This document shows, one piece after another, positions 10,313 through 20,259 of a DNA stretch of 64,000 bases; positions within the stretch are counted from its first letter, which is position 1; every line of letters starts with the position of its first letter. Both the position numbers and the translations under genes were made by a program. This DNA comes from Raphanus sativus. Lineage: Eukaryota > Streptophyta > Magnoliopsida > Brassicales > Brassicaceae. The stretch lies in the NCBI RefSeq assembly GCF_000801105.2, contig NC_079511.1, positions 10,780,784-10,844,783 of the forward strand, read 5' to 3'. The notes beneath the pieces are model-generated. The model did not search any database and was not told where the DNA came from. It saw only the letters and a list, made by a program, of their open reading frames with translations.

Positions 10313-13300
10313 CCAGATTCTTTGTCCGCGATACGCGCGGACAGTATATTTTAACCATGTTTAAATCATAAATTTTCATATTATAATTTTATAATAAATA
10401 AAAAATATTTATGATATTGATATGATTTATCAGAGTTTAACCACTTTTAAGATATAATCTGTTTCTTCTTTTTATTTAATTGTAAGAAAATCTCTTAAAT
10501 GTTCTTTTTTTAGGTTTTCTTTAAGTAGTCTCAAAATTTTAAATTGACCAAAATAAGTTTCAATAAAAGATAATATGACAACTATAACGTCAAGTATAAT
10601 TTAAATTAATTATTTAAAATATATAAAACGATAATATTAAAAATGGAAAATAATAAAAGCAAAAGAAATCACAAAAGAATTGTCAAATTTTTATTTATTT
10701 TTCAAAATTTTGAAAGCCAAAAATTCAAAAAAAAAATAATTAGGAAACATTTCTGGAATACCTTCCTCAACATGAATTTGTAAAAAAAAATTGTGGATTC
10801 ATAAATGTCTTCACAAATGTGTAAATACACTTCTTGAATGTATTTATATGTATATTTATTTTTTCTTAAATGTGTATATTATTTGAAAACTTGCGAAGAT
10901 GATTTTAAGTTTACATATCAAATTCAGGATAGTCTTTTGAAAACTTTAGGAATATGTTATACATATTCAAGAGCATCTTACTTAATATACGTATATTTCG
11001 AATTCATTAAGGTATTCATAAATATTTTTTCATGAATATCTCTTTTAATACACAATAAAGAATGTATTTTTAAATATATATTTATGATGTTTTCTTAAAT
11101 TTTATACACATATATATCAATATCTTCATAAATTTTAGGAATATGTTATACTTATTTAAAAATATTATTCTAAATTAAAAACATAAAAATATCATACACA
11201 TTGGGGAAAAGAATTCGTAAAGATTGATAATTGTTTTTTTTTTGTTTTTTTGTGCGTTTCCATTAGGTATAGCCTATAAATAATATATTTTCATTTGATA
11301 TTAGTTCTTTTTTACATCAATTTTGTGAATTTCGTTGAAAATTGTGAGTCCCTTAATAAACTTTCTAGTCTCTTTCCAAATATCCATTACATAGAACTTG
11401 CCCTCAAGAATTTTATATCGGCTGATGCAACCTGTACCATCCAAAATTAAATTATATCACCAAATCAAAATGTTGATCATATGAACTGCAGAAATACTAT
11501 GTCTGAGACAGAATTAACTATATATACATCATGAGTGCTAACTTAGCATGGGATGTTTGTGAATCCCCAAGCCTCTCCATTACTCGTGTGATACTTTCTT
11601 CTGTTGATAAAATACTTGGTCATATGTAACACAAAATATCCCTAAAATGTGCATTTCAGATGCTTGTTGTGGACAGACAATGGCAATGTGAGGTAAAGTA
11701 AATTTGAGAATAATAATAATGTATTACATGAGTAGCTTTTTTACGTGGTCTCTTATCTTTGCTGAGTTTAGATGTTGCTAATACTCCTGATGCAGTAAGC
11801 GTTTTCAACAAAGATGGGTCAGTGTGACGCTGAAAGCCTGATCCAGACCCAACAACATAATCCGTAAAGACGCAAGCCAACTTTATTGTAACGAAAAATT
11901 CTGAGACTTCTTTCAATCTACTGAGACGTACTTGCAGTGAACAAATAACTGTTCTTTTAGCAGAGGTTTCAGCAATGGCAGTTGCGGGTCATCTTCTTCC
12001 TTTGGTTAACCAGCTTTCTATACCGAATTTGCTGTTTTGGATATATGACAAAACATTCAAACTTGCTGTTAGCCACAAAATACTTCCTTAGATGTCTTAC
12101 TGAAATGGAAAATAATAGTCTCAACTCAAGTCTCTTAGATTATTACCTACTAAAATTGAGAATGATAGTCTTCCTCAAATCTCCTTAGATTCGATACCAA
12201 AAGCACAACATGAAAGCAAGTGTGCGTCATCTGCATCGTGAAGGTCGTTCTTGTTCATGAACAGCTCCAATGACATCATCGTGAAGGTCGTTCTTGTTCA
12301 TGAACAGCTCCAACTCCAATGACATCAAATTCCCTCTCTAGCTCAAGCATCTCCTCGAATTATATCTTCTTCTACCTCTCCCTCTCCCTCTTCTCCATAA
12401 ACGTTTTCATCTCTTTCTCTTGAAACTCTATGAAGCTAGAGAACTCCTAAGCCCTGAAGAATAATTAAATCAGATAGAATTTAGTTAACATCTAGAAATT
12501 ATCTTCCTTTGCGTTTCTTTTCTCATGTATGGCTTTGTAAAACCTGTCATGTGATCCATCATCAAACCACTAACGGTTTTTGTCAAAATTAAGAAAGTTT
12601 ATCAGTAGACAGTTTAATACATATTGTGTATTTTTCGAGACAAAAAAATGCACCTCTTATTTGTTCTGCGCATGCTGCATCTTCCCTCTCTGTCACACAA
12701 CAACGGTAACCTTGTGCAGTTTTACACAGCTTCTCGCTCAAAAGTCCCAGAGATTCCTCAAGCTCCTTGGCGTGCTTGTTCTGTTTTGACAGCTTCTTCC
12801 TAAACCAGTATAGCTACCGATCATCATCAGTGATTTCCCTCAGCTCCTTCACTTCCTGGTACAATTTCACCCAGCACTTGCAGCCTTGTTTTGCCTAACG
12901 AATCATACAAAAATATATGAAATACATTCACACGGACTACCAAAACTCTAAATCAAAACTTTAAATATCACAGAATGTTGACGAAAAAAAAACATATATA
13001 ATCGAATTTGTAAAGGAGAGACAATGTTGATTGAAGGAACGTATAAGCATGAAGAAGGTATATATAGAGTGCTGTGATGAGGGAAAAGCAACAGTTTCAA
13101 AGCTTTGGATTGAGGCAGTAATATTGGAGATTAAAGAAAACTAAAAGTGGGAGACGGACGTTATACATGATGAGCAGAGGAGGTGAAATTGCGCAGAACT
13201 GAAACGATGACGATGAAGTTCAACAGTCAGATACGATCAACAGTCAGTCACATCCGAGGATCATTAGGTTTTGGGAAGACGGGCTCGAACTGAGCCAAGA

Positions 13301-13456
13301 TGAATTATTAGCAGGCCACACAAAAGGCCCAATATTTTTTTTCAGTCGACATAAGAAAGTGTGACATGGCAGAATAGAAGGCTGTGATAAATAGATTATT
13401 TTAATGACGTGGACACCTTCCGCTTTGAGGATTAAGGACTTTTAGTATAGTACTGA
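10313..13456 (-). mobile_element. Non-autonomous Helitron (about 3.1 kb)
   Basis: Read on the reverse strand, the element starts TCAGTACTATACTAAAAG and ends with the GC-rich hairpin TCCGCGCGTATCGCGGA followed by CTGG, then host T. These are the Helitron 5'-TC and 3'-CTRR hallmarks. Removing it rejoins host sequence as ACATTTAA|TTAGGATCG, which aligns with the empty paralogous site at about 18,968 (ACATTTAGTTACGACG). Insertion is between A and T with no target duplication, as expected. No Rep/helicase is seen. Inside are short reverse-strand open pieces of unknown origin (about 11,656-11,916, and a coiled-coil-like stretch at about 12,580-12,900 with KLYQEVKELREITDDD) that may be captured gene fragments. 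Confidence 0.85.
12234..12325. repeat. Tandem duplication of a 43-bp unit
   Basis: The unit beginning CATCGTGAAGGTCGTTCTTG occurs twice, directly adjacent, with a 6-bp insertion near the end of the second. It lies inside the Helitron. Confidence 0.85.
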
Positions 13457-13881
13457 TTAGGATCGAAAGTTGTGTAATGTATACAAAGTTGGCTGTAAGT
13501 TTCTAAAATGTATGCAGTACTCCTGATACTGTCACACTAGATTGTGTAATAACAAAATGCAAGGCTTTGTGTGAATTATTTCAGTTCAGCCAAAAGCACA
13601 AATTCCATACCAGTGATCTAAACTCTTACTTTTTTTTTTGTTTTTAATTCAGCCAATCAAGTTACCACTAGTTCCAGCCTCAAAACTGAAAATGGTTGAA
13701 ATAGTGTCAAAATTTTATCCTGAAAGCTAAGTGTTTACTGTCTGGCTACAAGTAAATGTGTTTCTTCTTTACTCTAAAAACAGTATGTACACCACACTTA
13801 TTGCAAAAGGATTTTACTCTTTTATCTTAGAGACGTGTAAACACCTTATTAAGCCATTATCAAGAAGAAGAAGAAACAGAT

Positions 13882-14325
13882 CTAGAAATAAGAAGATTCC
13901 AGCTTCTTAGCTCTGTCTCCTGCACTCTCAGCCTCTACATTGCCTTCCATGGCACAACTCTTCTCCTGCAACCACAAACACGACGTCGGTTTTTTTTTAA
14001 TCATCCCCCAAATCCATTGACACATGATAAAACTATGTGAGATCCGATCCTGCTTGAGAATGTATTATTATGTTTTACCAGTAAACGCCACATGAAAGGA
14101 ACACCATCTCTGACCTTGATCCTCTCTCTTACCACTTCTTTGGCTGCATAGATCAGAGCCAAGAGCGTTCTTTCATATATGCTAAAAACAATATAATTGT
14201 TTAATGAAAATGATTTTAAGAATCTACAAACAAAGCCGTACCAGTGGAGGATTGGCCTGTCTTTAGCAGCAGCAGGCACCACATTTCGTTGAAAACATCA
14301 ATCTGTTCATCTGATGCCCCAATGA
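13882..14325 (-). pseudogene. TTC38-like 3' fragment (exons 14, 13, 12)
   Basis: The terminal exon (LESS-type end, ARDRAKKLE region), exon 13 (VRERIKVRDGVPFMWRLL) and exon 12 (ASDEQIDVFNEMWC) match the intact gene at 32,493 onward, introns included. Exon 12 is followed within about 30 bp by an unrelated breakpoint at about 14,350. Exon 11 and everything upstream are missing. Confidence 0.8.
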
Positions 14326-14458
14326 TCTATTTTCAACCATCAAACAAGGCTGTTTTTGGGTGGCACTGTCGCTAGAAAATGACGCCAAAAGTATTATTTT
14401 CGTGAAAATATCCATTCATAATTCTTTTCTGTTATTACATTATATTATGATAGAAAGT

Positions 14459-14484
14459 TGTTGTAACGCCCCGACCCTTCCATT
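14459..14484. other. Filler sequence at a duplication junction
   Basis: Where the left copy reads GAAAGTTGTGTTGTTAG, this copy has about 20 extra bases, TTGTAACGCCCCGACCCTTC, between the same flanks. The GC-rich filler is unlike its surroundings and resembles the start of some plant LTRs. It marks a rearrangement junction. Confidence 0.6.
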
Positions 14485-14733
14485 GTTAGATTATATAATC
14501 AGTTTCAACCTTTGGATCAAAGTTTATATGTCAAGCTTACACGTTCTGAGTTGGCTGTTAGTTTGTACGATGTATGCACTCCTGATATTCTCATTCATGA
14601 TTGTGTAATAACAAACCTACCAATAGAAAAAGGGCTGTTTACTGTCACAATGGAGCCATGCATGATAATAGAATTGCAGATTGTGTCCATATAGCAATAT
14701 TGAATATCAATCTGTTAAGCTAGAACATAAAGA

Positions 14734-14931
14734 TCACATATTACGTATCACACCCGGTACTTTCGTTGGTGTTCTTCTTTTAATGTCAATGTGATCAACC
14801 TTACGATCAGACAAGGCTGTTTCTGAGAAATTAACAGCAACAATGAACAAACCAATCTCTTCATATATAAGCCCTTCCTTGTGTAACCTCACAAATGCCT
14901 CGGTGACAGCTTTTGTTTGCTCATTCATTGT
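14734..14931 (-). pseudogene. Captured valyl-tRNA synthetase fragment, copy 2
   Basis: Base-for-base copy of the fragment in the left block as far as I can read. It has the same open frame (KAVTEAFVRLHKEGLIY, then VDHIDIK) and the same fusion to TTC38-like exon 9 immediately downstream in the sequence. Confidence 0.65.
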
Positions 14932-14943
14932 TAAACACTCTCG

Positions 14944-15376
14944 GGATCTATCAAACTATCAATATGTCAAGGTGCCACGACAAATACCAGTTTCCCATGT
15001 TAAAAGTCAAAAAAACCAACTGATCATTCAATACAGTATATAAATAGTGCATGGCTAACCTGATCAGTCAACGAGCTGTAAGGAGTTTGAGGCGGTCTCA
15101 AAACCTTTGAGAGCACCTCTTACATCCAAACGCAATAACAAACCGATAGCATTGAGATATACCTATATAGTTGGAGACATTTGAGTTTTGGATTATAGTA
15201 AGTAAAAACCATAAAAGTTCCAATCATTACTTCGGGAGGAACAGCGTGTCGTTTTCCAACTCTTTCCAGATGTGATTATCATAGATCTCCTCTACTTTAC
15301 TCATTGGTGACCCTCCTTCCAAGTTCCAAGTAACAGAGAGCAACATGCCAACAATTGTGTGTATACCTGAAAGTTT
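14944..15376 (-). pseudogene. TTC38-like fragment in right block (exons 9 part, 8, 7)
   Basis: Same exon set and breakpoints as the fragment in the left block, with a 4-bp deletion (TAAG) next to the exon 9 acceptor. It ends at the same fusion with the TIR fragment. Confidence 0.8.
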
Positions 15377-15388
15377 TAAACAGCGACT

Positions 15389-15787
15389 CTAGATGATAAG
15401 AGAAGAGCTTAATAAAGTTTCAAAATCTTTTTCGAAAGGACTCTGTTTCCGAAATGGATCGACCTCGTAAAAGATTGGTAATAAAGGACGAGCTAGCGAT
15501 GATCTCAGATCACAGAGCTTGGCTAATTCTTCAAGGCACCAGTAAGACTTGTCATAGCCAGGGGATAAGACAGCGACAAAAAGACACTGATCCTCCATAG
15601 CCTCCACGAGACTGGGACCGAGCTCCTGATTCTTGCGTTCCACGTCACCCTTCCATACCTGGACCTGTGCCTTGATGAGCGCTACATAGAGACGATTCGT
15701 GAAACTGTGGCTTCTGTCTCTTTGGAAACTGAGGAATATGTCCCACTCGAACCTCCAACAAGGATCAGAAACAGCGCTGGTCTTCCA
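15389..15787 (-). pseudogene. TIR-domain fragment D
   Basis: Same truncated TIR exon as fragment B. It carries WCLEEL and PIFYEVDPF. Two single-base indels of opposite sign change the residues after MED from SVS to QCL and restore the frame straight away. The B reading is the more TIR-like. The initiator ATG is lost here too. Confidence 0.75.
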
Positions 15788-16736
15788 AGGAAAGAGATAT
15801 AGTTTTTGTGCTTCAGCACACGCAACCGCTTTTATTTACTTTTCAGAAGGTGGAAGTTGTAAAAAACAACGGACATGGCTCTTCTCCAAACCGGAAACGC
15901 AACGCAGATACGTATGTAATGTAAATCTAAACGGCATACATTGTTAATCTTCGGTCTGTGATACAACAGCCATATTAAGTATGCCGTTAATGTAAATCTA
16001 AACGGCATACATTATTAACCGGAGCACTAGAATTTTGTTCCAAAACCCACATCATGACATTTGTGATAGACTGATAGTGTTATCTGTACATCACCAACCA
16101 AATTCAAACTTAAATTATGTATGTTGAACATTTCCTAAATTCATTAAATAATTGACATAGTTTTTATAAATTAATTTGGAAGGAAAACATATATATGAAT
16201 ATAATAAATATTATTTGATTTTTTCAATTAAAAAAAAAATATTATTTGATTTTTATTCATCATTATTTAAACTACCTTCTATAGCTAATATTTTTGGTTA
16301 TAAATAGATCCACCACAAAAAATACATAAACATATTAAAACAAAATTAAAAGTATATAAGAGAGAAAATAACAAAAATAATAAAATAAAATAAAATAAAA
16401 AACCATAACTGGTCATCTCTGCTGATGAAAGGGTTGGGATTGTAATTTTTATTATCAGTGTTCTATTCACGCTGTGAAAGTCTATTTACGATAACTGCAT
16501 TTCCTGCAAAGAAATGAAAACAATTTTTACCCAAAAAAAAGAGTGGTGAAGCTGATGGCTGATTTGTCATGTTCAGTTTGTTGTGTGCTACTCGATTTTC
16601 TAATGTAAAGATTTTGCATCCGATAAAAATATGAGAATATATGTGGCAACACACAAACATACATGTGAAACGAATAACCATAGAAAAAGCAAAAAAAAAA
16701 AACACGATATATGTATAACAAAGTTTTATAATCCGA

Positions 16737-17189
16737 TCAGTTGCTAGATACGGGTTGACAGTCCTCGGAGCTTGTGCACGTCGTTGGTGAGCCGTTGATG
16801 TATTGGCAGACTTTGGTGGTAATACACCTATAAACAATACATTTTCCCGAGCTGCATGGCTGACAGAGAGAAGACAAGTATCCTCCTGGAAGATGACCAT
16901 GATCAGTACGATAACTGGTCGCCATGTTTTTAAAAAGTTTTCCCGCCCCCGCAACGTATTGATCTGCTCGGTTCCATCTCCACTTTGGAGCTTCTGTTGT
17001 CATCTCCTTCCAATTTCATCCTTGTATCTTCTGCACCACCCATAAAAATCACACTTCAGTTATAGCATCAATCATACATATGAGTCCAACTTACACCCAA
17101 ACTTAGTTCAAAAGTATAAAATTGCCACATCACTTTGTATATTATTAGTTGGTTTCTTTCGTACTCATGCACATATATAAATATTTTAA

Positions 17190-17220
<31 letters not shown>

Positions 17221-18476
17221 TAAGCAATTATAGGTTAATTTCAATTTTAAATTATTTTATAATTTATGTGTATAACTTATTAATAATATTGTTTTTTAAT
17301 ATACATGTTATTTTAGTATGAAAATAATCTAGTTAGTTTGCTTTTCATCTTGGTATATCTCTCTGAATTCAAATATTATACTTTTGTTCTAAATAAATTA
17401 AATTTTTGACTAAATTTTTACATTTAGATGGGTTGTTCTCCTAGATATGTGAATATATTTTAATAATAATGTGTATAGCATTATATATATTGTTTTGAAA
17501 ATCAAATAGAAAATAAGTTAAAAATGAGTTCAATTCAAAACTACATGAATATAAAAATAATATTTGAAATATCATGCATATATATTTACAAAATATATAA
17601 ATTGTAACAATTATTTAATATCTTATTTAGTTATAAATATGTAGTATCCGTAATTTATGTATATAAAAATATATAAAATATTACTATAAAAAATATTTTT
17701 TATTTTTTTATCTAGTCCTTTTCTTTTTAATATATGCCCTATATCATTGTTCATTTCATTTTTTCAGAGGACATAGTAAAATCTTCATCAAAATCCAAAA
17801 TTACAAATAAAATAATTTAATTGATATTTGTATACAATAAAAGCAATTGAGATTCACGATAACAAAAAAAAAATACAAAGGAGATACAGATTCGACATTG
17901 AGAAAGATGATAGTAAAAGCTGAAAACTTAACTTATTAATTAGAATACAAAACAAAACAGTTCTAATCATATAATTAAAAATAAAAGAAAAAATAAATAA
18001 AAGATATTTGCTACACTTCACAAAAATAACTTAGATACTTTTAAGATATGGATTTTAAAGAAATAACTTAGATACTTTAAGATATGGATTCTATAAAAGT
18101 TAAAAAAGAATTGATCAAAATGTTTAAAATCTTTAATAGAAAATAATTTATTTTTCTATTGATCTTAACAGAAAATGATTATATACGCCCTCATATCTGA
18201 AACTGAATATGGTAAAAAGAGATGCAGGTAGATATGATTTTCTCAAAATACATAATAAATCTAACGAAAAATGTATGTGACAACTTGTGCCTGGATCAGA
18301 TCTTTTAATGTTATCAACATACGTCTTTTACTAATAATAAACCATAAATAGATAAAGAAAAGAAAAAGCTCACTAAGTTTACGGATCTCAGTCTGAGCAC
18401 CAAATGCGTGATCCATATTAAGCAACACCACCAGGAGAAGAAGAGATAGCATCAAAGAAACTATAGACGACGACAT
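16737..18476 (-). pseudogene. Cysteine-rich peptide copy 4, frameshifted
   Basis: Exon 1 (18,374-18,476) gives an intact signal peptide (MSSSIVSLMLSLLLLVVLLN) and the usual A|GTGAGC donor. Exon 2 is 16,737-17,030, across an intron of about 1.34 kb that has grown by AT-rich DNA. All eight cysteine codons of the copy-2 type are present, but one extra A in the run at about 16,929-16,933 shifts the frame just before FKNMATSYR. As written the mature peptide cannot be made. If the extra A is a base-calling error, this would be the complete parent of copy 2. Confidence 0.6.
17147..18373. other. AT-rich sequence in the intron of peptide copy 4
   Basis: Strongly AT-rich, with a TA microsatellite at about 17,190-17,215 and near-duplicate lines at 18,030-18,090. 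Only the right part (from about 18,170) is shared with the introns of copies 1 and 3. No gene is seen. Confidence 0.5.
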
Positions 18477-19312
18477 CTTTAATAACTCACAAGTCTCTCT
18501 TGTACTGATATAATCACTATATATGACTCGCAATGATACGTTTATTTATAGTATAGAGAGGTAGAGATAAGAGAGAATTAAAACATACGGTAGAGACTTA
18601 ATTAAACCTAAAAGAAGAAGAAGAAGGTGGTCGAGATAAGAAAGAGAGTGCTGAAGCTGTAGTCGACTGAGTTGTCACTAGTTGGTTTTGGGTTTAAGTG
18701 GTCACCATGCTATAGTAAACTCGGTCAAGTTGTCACTAGGAAACATTATGGGATAAGATACGTTTAAAAGAGAGACAAAGACCAAGTCTCGAATTCTCAA
18801 ACGCACGGCCGTATATGCAAAAAAGGAGTGAACCATATTCACTTTGAATGTTCCGCAGGAAAAAAAGGTATCCATATTTTGGCTGGCACTGTCGCTAGAA
18901 AATGACGCCAGAAGTATTATTTTCGTGAAAATATCCATTCCCAGTGGACAATTCTGTTCCGTTAATACATTTAGTTACGACGGAAGTTATGTAATGTATG
19001 CAAAGTTGGCTACTTGGCTGTAAGTTTGTAAAATGTATGCACTCCTGATACTGTCTCACTGGATTGTGTAATACTAATAACAATATGCAAGGCTTTGTGC
19101 GAATTATTTCAGTTCAGCCAAAAGCACATATTCCATACCAGCGATCTAAACTCTTTTTTTTTTAATTCAGCCAATCAAGTTACCACTAGTTCCAGCCTCA
19201 AAACTGAAAATGGTTGAAATAGTGTCAAAATTTTATCCTGAAAGCTAAGTGTTTACTGTCTGGCTACAAGTAAAAGTGTTTCTTCTTTACTTTAAAAAAC
19301 AGTATGTACACC

Positions 19313-19530
19313 CAGGGGCGAAGCCAGACATTTTGTTTAGTGGGTGCACTATCTTTAATAAAAGAGAAAAGGTAGAAAGGAGGCAGTCGAACCTGGGTTC
19401 CTCTGGGTGCACAACTTCACTTTTCCATCTGATCTAACAGATTTTCTTTGTTATTTGTAACGAAACTAAACTATTTATAAATATTATGGGTGCACAGGAC
19501 CCCATAGTGGGCTGCCTGGCTTCGCCCCTG
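19313..19530. mobile_element. hAT-type MITE with 8-bp target duplication
   Basis: The ends are CAGGGGCGAAGCCAG and its inverse CTGGCTTCGCCCCTG (15-bp terminal inverted repeats with the hAT-like CAGGGG start). TGTACACC flanks both sides (19,305-19,312 and 19,531-19,538). The paralogous site at about 13,787 reads TGTACACC once, without the element. At 218 bp it is non-coding. Confidence 0.93.
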
Positions 19531-19624
19531 TGTACACCACACTTATTCCAAAAGGATTTTACTCTTTTATCTTAGAGACGTGTAAACACCTTATTAAGCC
19601 ATTATCAAGAAGAAGAAGAAGAAA

Positions 19625-20236
19625 CAGATCTAGAAATAAGAAGATTCCAGCTTCTTAACTCTGTCTCCTGCACTTTCAGCCTCTACATTGCCTTCCATGG
19701 CACAACTCTTCTCCTGCAACCAAAAACACGACGTCGGCTTTTTTTTTATCATCACCCAAATCCATTGACACATGGTATAACTATGTGAGATCCGATCCTG
19801 CTTGAGAATGTATTATTATGTTTTACCAGTAAACGCCACATGAAAGGAACACCATCTCTGACATTGATCCTTTCTCTTATCACTTCTTTGGCTTGCATAC
19901 ATCAGAGCCAAAAGCGTTCATTGTTATATACTAATTGTTTAATGAAAATGATTTTAAGACTACAAACAAGCCATACCAGTCTTGGATTAGCCTGTCTTTA
20001 GCAGCAGCAGGCACCACATTCCGTTGAAAACATCAATCTGTTCATGTGATGCCCCAATGGTCTATTATAAAAATCATCAAACAGAATCAATTGTGTTTGA
20101 TCCAGAGAGTTTTTGAGTTACTAGATGGAGATTTGTTTTTACCTTATAACCAAAGGCGTTAAAATCTGAACCAAGCAGTTCTAGAGCCTGTTTGTAGTTA
20201 CCCCTTCCGTATTCACACACAGCTTCTCCGAGCTAA
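19625..20236 (-). pseudogene. TTC38-like 3' fragment (exons 14 to 11)
   Basis: Exons 14, 13, 12 and 11 (CEYGRGNYKQ region) are recognisable in order with their introns. The match ends just beyond exon 11 at about 20,260, where AT-rich DNA starts. It is the longest 3' fragment in the left half and still lacks exons 1-10. Confidence 0.8.
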
Positions 20237-20259
20237 TAAGAAAGAAAACAAGACTGATA

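Larger units (their letters stand above)
14482..17146. repeat. Segmental duplication, right copy (about 2.67 kb)
   Basis: This is nearly identical to 3,767-6,437. Right of the block the sequence is unique and AT-rich, and then comes a signal-peptide exon. This copy is therefore probably the parental arrangement for the peptide gene and the left copy the derived, truncated one. Confidence 0.9.

Noticed and set aside
11656..11916. Possible replication-protein-A-like fragment in the Helitron
   Set aside because: The open piece (KTLTASGVLATSKLSKDKRPRK) has a nuclear-signal look but no motif firm enough to name a family.
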